Positions 1 through 8,635 of a stretch of DNA of 64,000 bases are shown in pieces. The number at the start of each line of letters is the position of its first letter. Position 1 is the first letter of the stretch. Both the position numbers and the translations under genes were made by a program. The notes beneath the pieces are model-generated. The model searched no databases. It had not been told where the DNA came from and was given only the letters and a program-made list of their open reading frames with translations. Source of the DNA: Geotrypetes seraphini. Taxonomy: Eukaryota; Chordata; Amphibia; Gymnophiona; Dermophiidae. The stretch is taken from NCBI RefSeq assembly GCF_902459505.1, contig NC_047084.1, forward strand, positions 314,293,963 through 314,357,962, written 5' to 3'.

Positions 1-280
1 GTCTCTTTGGACCCCTGGTATGGATTTATTTTAAAAAAACATGTTTTTAGATGTTTGTGTAACCATAGTGTGGTTATGTGAATTATGATGGGCAAGTATC
101 ACACTTTTCTTATCTGAATGATTTGTATTGTATTGTATATCGTTTCCTTATATATCTTTGTTTTGTATTATATCTTTCAGAGTTGGGAATGATAGGATCA
201 GGCTGGAGTTATGTAGATCAGCAGATCTACCTAATACTTCGGTAAATCTGCGAAGCTATTAGGGACATCATCATATAGTG
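1..280. other. unassigned AT-rich sequence
   Basis: I see no gene or recognisable repeat here, apart from the 8-bp target duplication copy ATATAGTG (273-280) of the MITE that starts at 281. Confidence 0.4.
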
Positions 281-636
281 CAGTGTCCCGCAAACTTTGC
301 CAAGCCACGGCACACTAAACATAGGGGTTGCAGCTCAAGGCATCCAGAAGTGCACGGACGTCGACGTGATGACATCGTGAGCATGCACGACATAATCACG
401 TTGACATCTGCACATGTGAGAAGGCCCTACAGAAGGGTCCTGAGCCACCAGTGGGGGTTGCTAGAAGGGAAGACACGCAGATAGAAGGACAGGTGCTGGT
501 GCCAGCTGACTGTTTACAGATGTGCCTCTCACAGCAAGAAGCACATCCTGTAGGCAGTCAGCCAGCACCTCTCCTCCTCCTCGGCGTCTCGTGGTACACC
601 TGGAATCGCGGCCAGCACACAGTTTGCAATACACTG
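281..636. mobile_element. non-autonomous hAT MITE, family 1
   Basis: The element starts CAGTGTCCCGCAAACTTTG and ends in the imperfect inverted form, CAGTTTGCAATACACTG. It is flanked by 8-bp duplications ATATAGTG and ATATAATG, which differ at one base. 8-bp duplications and CAGTG ends are typical of hAT. A second copy with perfect duplications lies at 49821-50147. There is no coding capacity. Confidence 0.8.
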
Positions 637-687
637 ATATAATGTTTTAAATGCTAAGCAGCAAAGAAAAAAAGAGAATTCAAACTA

Positions 688-1028
688 CACTTCTCCCTCT
701 ATATTTGTGGTTTCAGCATTCGCGGATTCGATTATTCCCGGTTTTTAGCTTGCTGGCTCCTCCCCCAAAATTACATTAGCTTGCATAGAGAAATCGTTGA
801 TTCCAAGTGTTTACAGAGAAAATCACTGACGCCGAGCACTTTCTTCACCGTGTTTTGCTTCTCCTTCAGGAACAGACCAGGTCTCCCACCATGTTATTTG
901 CGGTTTCACTATATTCACGATGGTTTTTAATAGAAAACAGCAAATAACATACGAAAAAGTTATTCATGGTTTTTCTGTATTTGTGGTTCTGTTAATCCCC
1001 TATCACAGCGAATAAGGAGGAAGAAGTG
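688..1028. mobile_element. Tigger/pogo-like MITE
   Basis: The inverted ends are CACTTCTCCCTCTATATTTG on the left and the reverse complement of CACTTCTTCCTCCTTATTCG on the right. Each end is bordered by a TA dinucleotide, the target duplication of the Tc1/mariner superfamily. The 341-bp body has no transposase. Assignment to the Tigger branch rests on the look of the ends and is less sure than the superfamily. Confidence 0.7.
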
Positions 1029-1097
1029 TATAAACAGTAACCAGTAACTATCAGTAACCAGTGCAGTACTACAATCCTTATTTGTAGTATACGAGTT

Positions 1098-1545
1098 TTG
1101 CTGCAGTGTTTTGTCCCACTGTTCCCTGTCCTCCAACATTTTTCCCCCTCTCATCTTTCTCTTCCCCATGCATCTGTACCTCTCCCTCCCTATGCCCAAA
1201 AATTCTCCTCTTTCTTCCATTCCCTATGTGCACCATCTCTCTTTCACTCTTACTCACAATCATGCCCAACAATTATCCCTTTCTATTTCCACCCCCACCT
1301 CAGCATCTTTCCCTCTTTCTTCCATTCTATGTCCCAAGTTTGTGCCTCCTCCCTCCTTCCAGCCTTTGTCCCAACACGCGGCCTCCTCTTTCCCAAGTTC
1401 GTGCCCCCTTTATTTCAGTCACGGTGGATCCTGTATGAGGAAGCGACCCTTATGTTCAACCCCCATCCTTTCAACTTTTATAGCTCCACCCCGTGCCCTC
1501 ACTGCAATTGTCCGTAACTGCACACCCACTCCATCTTAGTTGGGT
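1098..1545. repeat. pyrimidine-rich degenerate tandem repeat
   Basis: The stretch is almost pure C/T with recurring phrases such as CCCAAAAATTCTCCTC and CACCTCAGCATCTTTCCC. The same phrases occur inside the hAT element at 17719-18786, so this is probably the core of a related element whose ends have decayed. Long open frames across it in several registers reflect composition, not genes. Confidence 0.6.
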
Positions 1546-1616
1546 TTGTAAGCTGCTTAGACATTTTTATTACAATAGGCAGGGATATTAAATCTGTAAA
1601 TAAACTTGGAAACTTA
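1546..1616 (+). mobile_element. LINE (L2/CR1-type) 3' tail fragment
   Basis: The phrase GTAAGCTGCTTAGACA followed by an AAATAAACTTGG-like end resembles the 3' tails of the L2-clade copies at 20280-20345 and 46300-46425. It is short and degraded. Confidence 0.4.
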
Positions 1617-1689
1617 TTTTGGCACTTTTAATATCCGAGCACCAAAAACTTTTAGCTCACTGCGTTATATAAGTAGATTGATGCGTGGA

Positions 1690-2200
1690 GGGAAGGGGTA
1701 AAACACGGACCTTACGGATCTAAAACCGCACGTCCTTAAAAATCTGAGGTCCGTGTCCGTGTCGCTTGTAGTTTCTGTCTCTTACAGACCTCTATGATAT
1801 TTTAGCACTGACGGATCCGTCTCAACATAGGGAGGGAAAAGTATTAGGATCCGTCAGCGCTAAAATCTCATAGAGGTCTGTCAGAGCCAGAGACTAGTGC
1901 TGGAGCATCAGAGCAGAAGCCTTCTTATGTATAGGTTTAAGTCTGCCGGATCTTATTATTACCGTTTTGCGCTCTGCTTATCCTTTAAGCCCGACATAGA
2001 ATTTGGCTCTGACAGACCTCTATGAGATTCTAGCGCTGACGGGTTCTAATACTTTTCCCTCCCTATGCTGAGACGGATCCGTCAGAGCTAAAATGTCATA
2101 GAGGAATGTTAGAGACAGAAACTACGAACGGCCTCAGATTTTTAAGGATGTGCGGTTTTAGATCCGCGAGGTCCGTCAGGTCCGGGTTTTACCCCTTCCC
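1690..2200. mobile_element. fold-back transposon with 9-bp target duplication
   Basis: This 511-bp element has terminal inverted arms of about 200 bp (about 1690-1890 and 1995-2200). It starts GGGAAGGGGTAAAA and ends TTTTACCCCTTCCC. It is flanked by identical ATGCGTGGA (1681-1689 and 2201-2209). Each arm holds smaller inverted blocks around GACGGATCCGTC, so it can fold at two scales. A 9-bp duplication with long inverted ends fits a Mutator-like (MULE) non-autonomous element; with no transposase the superfamily stays inferred. Confidence 0.75.
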
Positions 2201-2502
2201 ATGCGTGGATTGCGCCCTCTCCCGTCATCCTTTTAACTGAAATTTGGCAAAGATGGGGGGGATCCTATTTGAACAAAGTAGTATATTAAGTGAATAAAAT
2301 AAGAGAGAGTCCACTACCAAATTCCAGCAAAAAAAAAAAACACACACACACAAAAAACAACCCTCCTTAGGTAGATCCTGACCCAATTCACTATTTGGGT
2401 AAAGACTGGCAAACACGGGGTTGCTCGTGGTTCGGCCTTGAAACTCAAAAAGACGGAGACAAAGAGATACCGGGATCTGACTAGTCTGCTGCCGGCCCTT
2501 AC

Positions 2503-3010
2503 CCTTCCGTTCGCAGGTGAGGGCGATCTGGGGCACATTGGGCCGATCCGAGAACGCTTCGGCGTAGTTCACCAGCGCGTCCTTCACCGTGTCGAAGTCG
2601 TTGAGGAAGACCACCAGATATCTGCCACCGAACAAGCTGAAGACGTTGCCGTAGACATCGGCCACTAAAGCGCTAAACAGGTGCGCGGAGCCGATGGCCC
2701 TCCAGCTCGTCAGCAGCCGCTCTGCCCCGCGGCCCCCTTTCAAAGCGGGCCACAGCAGAGAGATCAGACGCCCCGGCAGCAGCAGGAAGGCGGCGTTGCC
2801 CACGAAGGGCAAACACCAAGGCCCCGGCGGCAGGTTTCTGGAGCGGACTGAGTGCAAATCCCAGAGGAACTGGAGCAGCCAGTACGTGGCCAGAAAGAGC
2901 AGAACTCCCAGCGCGTACGTGGACCAGGGAACGTTCTCCGAGTGGCCGCCCGCGGGAAGCAACGAGCGAAACGGCAGCCTGGAGCCGAGCTCCTCTCTCG
3001 CACCCTCCAT
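2503..3010 (-). CDS. CYP2U1: CYP2U1 exon 1 (copy A), intact
   Basis: This is the first coding exon of a cytochrome P450 family 2 subfamily U member, an ER-membrane monooxygenase; the human enzyme omega-hydroxylates long-chain fatty acids. The exon encodes 169 residues plus one base. Residues about 28-50 form a hydrophobic membrane anchor. The proline hinge PPGPWCLPFVGN is at 61-72, an extended insert typical of CYP2U1 follows, then VYGNVFSLF (119-127) and EAFSDRPNVP (151-160). The exon ends ...CERKG before a GTAAGG donor starting at 2502, phase 1, the same place human CYP2U1 splits. The ATG at 3010 is the first in-frame ATG I find. No exon 2 is seen between 1 and 2502, so the remaining exons, including the haem-binding one, must lie left of the window. 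This looks like the working copy. Confidence 0.88.
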
Positions 3011-3093
3011 GACCCCAAAAGCCGACCTTTGCGGTTTTTGAGCTCCAACGTGCCAACCGCGAGGCGATTGTTTTCAAAGCCTCGCACTCTGGT

Positions 3094-3143
3094 CCCGCCC
3101 CCGGCGCGATTCTATTGGCTGCTCTTCCTCGATGTTGACGTCA
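3094..3143 (-). promoter_or_regulatory. CYP2U1: CYP2U1 copy A proximal promoter: GC box, CCAAT, CRE
   Basis: Upstream of the ATG on the minus strand lie a GC box (CCGCCCC read on plus, 3095-3101), an inverted CCAAT box (ATTGG, 3114-3118) and a perfect palindromic TGACGTCA (3136-3143). The CCAAT-to-TGACGTCA spacing is the same in the duplicate at 29824-29853. TGACGTCA is the full CREB/ATF site and CCAAT recruits NF-Y; control by these factors is inferred. No TATA box is evident. Confidence 0.65.
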
Positions 3144-3160
3144 CAATCTCCTGCACGAGA

Positions 3161-3687
3161 GGGAGAAGTGGCATAGCGGATTGTGTGAACCAGCGTTGAC
3201 AGAGAAACTTTTTTTTTTTTTTTTAATAATTCCGGCCAGTTACCTTGAAAAACCCAGCCCAATGTACGAGGGGCTGCTGAAGTTCTCAGCCCAACTAACT
3301 TCAGTTTGGAATAGTCGCCATCGAGGGCTATACAGGGCAGGATTAATTCTTCCCGGGCCCTAGCCACACAAGTACACTGGGCGCCCATGCCCCACCCCCA
3401 TTTATCTGTTTTCTTCTTTACTTCCACTTGTATTTCTTTCTTTTTTTTAATTCAAAACAAACAAAGATTAGCATACCAATGCACAGTTTTTCTTCTATGC
3501 AACCCTCAAACATCTCTGAACAAATCCCCCGTCCTTCCTGCCTACTTACCCAGGACTTTAACTCTGAACCCTTTCCATACATATAGAAAAGTGTTCAATC
3601 CGAAATCGCATGCGCACTTAGGGTTTTGTGATCCCTGCGGCCGTGTTTTCTGATCAGTGGTCAGATTCTATTTTAGAACCCGGTGGT
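3161..3687. other. unassigned sequence upstream of CYP2U1 copy A
   Basis: There is a T-run at about 3209-3224 and scattered simple sequence. The phrase AGGATTAATTCTTCCCGGGC near 3338 may be the end of a decayed DNA transposon. No gene is visible. Confidence 0.3.
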
Positions 3688-4030
3688 AGAAACATAGAAA
3701 GATGACGGCAGAAAAGGGCTATAGCCCATCAAGTCTGCCCACCCTACTGACCCACCCCTTTAGTCTATGCCCTAATAACCCAATTCCTTAACTTAACCTT
3801 CGTAGGGATCTGACATAGACATCCCATTTGTTCTTAAAGTCTTGTACGCTGCTTGCCTCGATCACCTGCACTGGAAGCTTGTTCCAATGATCCACCACTC
3901 TCTCCGTGAAAAAATACTTTCTGGAGTCGCCATGAAATTTCCGGCCCTTGAGTTTGAGCGGATGTCCTCTTGTGGCCGAGGGTCCTTTGAGAAAGAAAAT
4001 ATCATCTTCTACCTCGACGCGTCCTGTGAT

Positions 4031-4185
4031 ATACTTATTTTTTTATTTTTTATTAGGATTTTATATACCGCCTATCAAGGTTATCTAAGCGGTTTTTACA
4101 ATCAGGTACTCAAGCATTTTTCCCTAAATGTCTCCACAAATGTCCCTAAATGTCTCAAGCATTTTTACTTAAATGTCTCAATCAT
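4031..4185 (-). mobile_element. SINE 3' fragment nested in CR1
   Basis: Read on the minus strand it contains AAAAATGCTTGAGTACCTGA and a GGCGGTATATAAAATCC tail. These match the 3' part of the tRNA-derived SINE at 59795-60005. The CR1 tail resumes on both sides. The right part holds a short degenerate duplication of AAATGTCTC. Confidence 0.6.
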
Positions 4186-4270
4186 GTCTCCCCTCTTCCT
4201 ACTTCTTCGAGAGTGTAGAGCTGTAATTTGTTCAGCCTCTCTTTGTACGAGAGACTCTTGAGGCCTGTAA

Positions 4271-5290
4271 TCATCCTGGTGGCCATCCGCTGAACCGATT
4301 CAATTCTGCGCACATCCAGAATTCACAGTATTCCAGATGAGGTCTCACCATGGCCCTATACAATGGCATTATGACTTCAGGCTTCCGGCTGATGAAACTT
4401 CTATTAATACAACCCATCATCCGCCTTGCCTTGGATGAAGCCTTCTCCACTTGATTGGCAGTTTTCATGTCTGCACCGATGATTACTCCTAAATCTCGTT
4501 CTGCTGAAGTCCTAGTTAAAGTTTCTCCATTCAAGGAGTACGTCCTGCGTGGATTACCGCTTCCGAGGTGCATGACCTTGCACTTCTTAGCGTTGAAGCC
4601 TAGTTGCCAGGTTGAGGACCAACTTTCCAAAGTAAGCAGGTCCTGCTCCATATTATTTTTTAAATTGCAATCACCTACATAGTTTGGCGTCGTCAGCGAA
4701 TAATGTTATTTTACCTCGAAGCCCCTGAGTCAGATCCCCTATGAATATGTTGAAAAGGAGTGGACCCAGGACTGAGCTCTGTGGTACTCCGCTGGTCAGC
4801 TCCGATGTTTTAGAGAGGGTACCATTGACCATCACTCTCTGAAGTCTGCCACTTAGCCAATCCTTGACCCATGCTGTTATTATCTCTCCTAACCCCATCG
4901 ATTTCATCTTGCTTAGCAACCTGCGGTGTGGGACGCTGTCAAAAGCTTTACTGAAGTCCAGGTACATGACATCCAAAGACTCTCCCAAGTCCAGCTTTCT
5001 TGTTACCCAATCAAAGAAGCTTATGAGATTGGATTGGCAGGACCTACCCTTGGTGAAACCATGTTGACTGGGATCCTGAAGATTCCCCTCATTCAAGACC
5101 ATGTCCAATTTGCGTTTAATTAGTGTTTCCATGAGTTTACACACTATTGATGTGAGACTCACCGGTCTGTAATTCGCAGCCTTTGCCCTGCAGCCCTTTT
5201 TGTGCAGAGGAACAACGTTAGCTGTTTTCCAGTCCAGGGGAACTTTCCCCGTGCTCAGGGAGAGATTGTAGAGCATGGCCAACGGTTCTG
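4271..5290 (-). pseudogene. CR1 reverse transcriptase domain, disrupted
   Basis: Two open frames on the minus strand (5282-4671 and 4651-4271) carry RT motifs in order: NYRPVSLTSIVCKLMETL, HGFTKGRSC, DVMYLDFSKAFDSVPH (catalytic region A), a GVPQSSVLGPLLFNIFI motif where the usual QGSVLGP has Ser for Gly, LFADDAKL with the FADD box, then FNAKKCKVMHLG and ERDLGVII. The family copies new elements from RNA at nicked target DNA. The frame break near 4660 separates the FADD box from the thumb. The thumb is shortened near 4320, so the protein cannot be made whole. Confidence 0.88.
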
Positions 5291-5310
5291 CTCTGGTCTT
5301 TTAAGGCGTA

Positions 5311-6240
5311 CTATCCTTCCTGTGTTCCTTTTCCTATCACTAATATACCTGAAGAAGGATTTGTCCCCTTTCTTAATGTTTTTTTTGCCAGAGTTTCTTC
5401 CATTCTAAGTTTGGCCTTCCTAACTGCCGTTTTGACCGCTGTAGACCTGGTCCTATATTCTACGTTAGCTACTCTTTCCCCCGAGTGCTTGTACGAAAGA
5501 AATGCTTTTTTCTTCTCCTTAATGAGTTGCGAGATTTCTGTGGTGAACCATTGAGGTTTATTGTTTCTTTGTTGTTTATTTACTGCCTTAATGAAGTGGC
5601 TAGTTGCTTCGTGTATGGTTGATTTCAGGGTTGACCACATAGCTTCCACATCACCGGTCTCTGCTTGGTCCTGCAGCGTCCAGTGGACAAAATCTCCCAT
5701 GCATGCGAAGTCAGTTCCCCAGAAATTGAGTACCTTTGTTTTTGTGCTTGATTTAGGGAAGTCTTTCCTAAGGTTGAACCATACTATATTATGGTCGCTG
5801 GAGGCTAGTGCATCTCCACTCTCTGAGACCTCTGAGACACTTTCCCCATTGGTGAGTACCAGGTCGAGGATTGCCTGGGCCCTAGTGGGCTCCGTTACCA
5901 TCTGTTTGAGACGTGCTCCCCTTATGGAGGTTAATAGCCTCCTGCTGGCGCTGGTTGTCGCTGAAAATGTGTTCCAGTCTGCATCAGGCATATTGAAGTC
6001 CCCTAGCAGTACAGTGTCGCCCCGTAAAGTGATATTCTCTATGTCTTTAATTAATTCTGCATCCATGGTTTCCAGTTGTCTTGGGGGTCTATATACCACA
6101 CCTAGATACAGGCATTTTTCACTGCCTCTTGCCAGGTTTACCCAGAGGGACTCCCCGGTGTACTTGACCTCTGTGATCCTGGTGGTTTTGATGTCCTGTT
6201 TGATGTATAGTGCTACCCCTCCGCCCAATCTGCCCTCTCT
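5311..6240 (-). pseudogene. CR1 apurinic-type endonuclease domain
   Basis: The minus-strand frame contains GGGVALYIKQDI, LGVVYRPP, VLLGDFNMPDADWN (the GDFN motif), ILDLVLTNGE and ASSDHNIVWFNL (SDH motif), in the order of the exonuclease/endonuclease/phosphatase fold that nicks target DNA for CR1. The C-terminal linker (about 5400-5550) runs toward the RT frame but a shift near 5300 separates them. Upstream of about 6240 the open frame continues into non-CR1 sequence. Confidence 0.85.
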
Positions 6241-6539
6241 GGCCACTCCCCTCCTCCCACACTCACTCACCAACCGCTGGAGGAAGCGCAAGCAAGCTCT
6301 CTCCCTGCCCAATGCCCTGTCACTCCTCACACGTGCATAACGCCGAGCCCAGTGCCAGTGCCCAGCAGAAGCGCCGACCACAAGGGAATTGGGCACAGGA
6401 ACCCCGTCCCGACACAACCCTCCAAGACAGGCAGCACGGACATGGAGCCCCGAAGGCAGCCCGAGAACACGTGATGACTCTGAAAATTTGCCTCCGTCAT
6501 CGCTCCCTCCCCCCTGCACCCTTTCTTGGCACACACGAA

Positions 6540-6795
6540 CCCCCATCGACCCTCCCACCGTGAGATGCACAAACCTCCCGGCTCCAGCAGCGGCCACATC
6601 ACACTAAAGATGCTGCTTCGCGGCCTTCCCATGCTCTGATTTCCTCTGCCGCGTCTCTGATGATATCATCAGAGACGTTGGCAGAGGAAATCAGAGCATG
6701 GGAAGGCCGCAAAGCAGCGTCTTTAGTGTGATGCGGCCACTGCTGGAGCAAGTAGGTTTGACGGGTTGTTTCGCGGTGGGAGGGTCAGTGGGGTC
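6540..6795. repeat. large inverted repeat, about 125-bp arms
   Basis: The two arms meet at GATGATATCATC (6659-6670). The inner 85 bp of each arm is almost perfect (GGAAATCAGAGCATGGGAAG and its complement), with weaker pairing out to CGGTGGGAGGGTC. The structure sits between the CR1 remnant and the G-rich minisatellites, so it may be one end of a non-autonomous element covering 6540-8200. Confidence 0.8.
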
Positions 6796-6879
6796 GGCTG
6801 CACGGCGGCGATAGTGGCGGGGGAGAGGGTTCTACTGCATAGGGGGACGGCTGGCAGGCAGGTTGGCTTCGGAGGGTGC

Positions 6880-7185
6880 AGGAGGGACAAAGTATGGAAG
6901 GCAGTAAGGGGGAGCAGGGAAGAGATGCTGCTGGACTGGAGAAGCAGGGAAGAGGTGCTGCTGGACCGGGGGAGCAGGGAAGAGGGACAGGGGGAACAGG
7001 AAAGGGGTGCTGCTGGACAGGGGGAGCACAGAAGAAGTGCTGCTGCACAGGGAAGTGGGTTGGGGAGGGAAATGCTGTTGCTGCTACACAGGAAAATGGA
7101 GGGGGAGGGTATGCTTCTGCTGCTACTGCACAGGGAAGTGGGTTGGGGAGGGAAATGCTGCTAGTGAGAAAAGGGGGCTGGGGCT
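6880..7185 (+). repeat. G-rich minisatellite, about 30-bp units
   Basis: Units resemble GGGAGCAGGGAAGAGGTGCT with GCTGCTGGACNGGGG spacers, followed by two copies of ACAGGGAAGTGGGTTGGGGA. The same unit reappears at 7555-7740, separated by 370 bp of unrelated AT-richer sequence. Confidence 0.75.
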
Positions 7186-7554
7186 GAAAGGGAAAAGATG
7201 GGAGAAGGGGGTTGGGGGTAATCCTGCCCTTTTCCTCATCCAATGAGGCCATTGAAACGCATGACTTAAAGATGAGACAGCACTGATTAAGAAAGGAAAC
7301 TAGAAAATTGGATGCAATTATTGATTTGCCAAAAACTTTCCAGTCCAAAAAAGTGCATTCATTTTCTTCAAAAATATCTACAACAGAAAAAAAAGCTTGG
7401 CAGATTGCCTTGGAGCAATGGGTTGCTTCTCTTTGGGGGGGAAAGAAGGTACTGCATGGAGAGTCAAGGGCCCATGAAGATGAGAGTAAGATTGTGGTTT
7501 GGAGCTGGAGCTGGGGCTGAAAATAGGGGACATGTGAAGGAAGGAGGCTTTACT

Positions 7555-8020
7555 AGAAGAGGGACCGGGGGAGCAGGGAAGAGGTGCTGCTGGACCGGGG
7601 GAGCAGGGAAGAGGTGCTACTGGACTGGGGGAGCAGGGAAGAGGTGCTACTGGGCCGGGGGAGCAATGAAGAGGGACAGGGGGAGTAGGGTAGAGGTGCT
7701 GCTGGACAAGGAAGTGGAGTGGGGAGGGAAATGCTGCTGGTGAGAAAAGGGGGCTCGGGCTGAAAGGGAACAGATGGGGGAGAAGGACGCTGAAAGCACA
7801 TGGGGAAGACAAAGGGGTGGAGAAAGCGCTGAAAGGACATGGGTAAGATGGGGGGGAGAAGGACGCTGAAAGGACATGGGGAAGACAGAGGGGGGAGAAG
7901 GACACTGAAAGCACATGGGGAAGACAGAGGGGGAGAAGGACGCTGACAGGACATGGGGAAGATGGGGGGGAGAAGGACGCTGAAAGGAAATGGGAAAGAC
8001 AGAGTGGGGAGAAGACGCTG
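7555..8020 (+). repeat. G-rich minisatellites, 31-bp and about 40-bp units
   Basis: 7560-7720 holds about five units of GGGAGCAGGGAAGAGGTGCT. 7770-8020 switches to about seven units of GGACATGGGGAAGACAGAGG with GGAGAAGGACGCTGAAA. Open frames across both are compositional. Confidence 0.8.
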
Positions 8021-8299
8021 GCAGGGAAGAAGACAGAGATGCCAGACTATGGGGGGAGCGGAGGGAAGAAGATGGGTGCTAGACCAATTTGGAAAGGGGG
8101 AAAAAGGGAAAAGCACAGTAACAGAGCAAATGGAAGACGCAGAGAGAAGAGAGATAGTGGATGGAAGGAATTGAATGAGAACATGAGGAAAGCAGAAACC
8201 AGGCAACAAAGGTAGGAAAAAAAGTCTATTTCTTTTTTTTTTTTTTTTTGCTTTAGGTTAAAGTAGTATATTGTGTTGATAAAAATTTATAAACATTAG

Positions 8300-8405
8300 A
8301 GGCTCTGGTAGAAACCCATTTACAAAGTATGTATTCTTCCTAATTAATATTTCCAAATTAATAAAGTCTTTTTGCTTATTTGTAAATGGGTTTCTACCAG
8401 AGCCT
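8300..8405. repeat. short inverted repeat, MITE-like
   Basis: GGCTCTGGTAGAAACCCATT (about 8302-8321) is mirrored by its complement at about 8384-8403, around an AT-rich loop. No clear target duplication is seen, so it may be a decayed MITE. Confidence 0.6.
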
Positions 8406-8454
8406 TTAAATCAGTAGCATAATTAAATGAAATAACTATTTCTGTAGTTTATAG

Positions 8455-8632
8455 GGACAGGTGGGGACGGAGGGGATTCCTCGCGGGGACGGGTGGGGAC
8501 GGAGGCGATTCCTCGCGGGGACGGGTGAGGACGGAGGGATTCCTCGCGGGGATGGGTGGGGACGGGTGGGATTCCTCATGGGGGCGGGTGGGGACTGGTG
8601 GGATTTCTGTCCCTGCGCAATTCTCTAATTTG
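8455..8632 (+). repeat. GC-rich minisatellite, about 37-bp units
   Basis: There are about five units of GGGGACGGAGGGGATTCCTC type with CGCGGGGACGGGT. The right edge (CTGTCCCTGCGCAATTCTCT) resembles the end of the MITE at 36740-37008, so this may be an internally expanded relative of it. Confidence 0.7.
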
Positions 8633-8635
8633 TCC

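Larger units (their letters stand above)
2232..3160 (-). other. CYP2U1: CYP2U1 promoter/exon 1 duplication unit, copy A
   Basis: Similarity to 29034-29860 runs from intron 1 (shared TTTAACTGAAATTTGGCAAA near 2232) through exon 1 to the promoter (shared TTGACGTCACAATC near 3135-3148). The stretch of about 2480-3160 is rich in CpG, as expected for the CpG-island promoter of a housekeeping-type P450 gene. A short CA/A run interrupts the intron part near 2330-2352. Confidence 0.8.
3688..6240 (-). mobile_element. CR1 LINE, nearly complete ORF2, minus strand
   Basis: The element reads right to left: an endonuclease domain (about 6240-5400), reverse transcriptase (about 5290-4270), then a 3' untranslated tail ending near 3688 in the CR1-type octamer-like repeat (TCTATGTTTC on the minus strand). 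The same tail recurs at 21298-21590 and 50556-50697. A SINE fragment has inserted in the tail at about 4031-4185. The reading frame is interrupted several times, so the copy is dead. Where the 5' end lies beyond about 6240 is unclear. Confidence 0.88.

Noticed and set aside
1098-1545. Overlapping 110-142 codon open frames on the plus strand
   Set aside because: Open in several frames because the tract is nearly all C and T; no motif, no splice context.
6785-8210. Long proline/serine-rich open frames on the minus strand
   Set aside because: They are translations of G-rich minisatellites and stay open in more than one frame.
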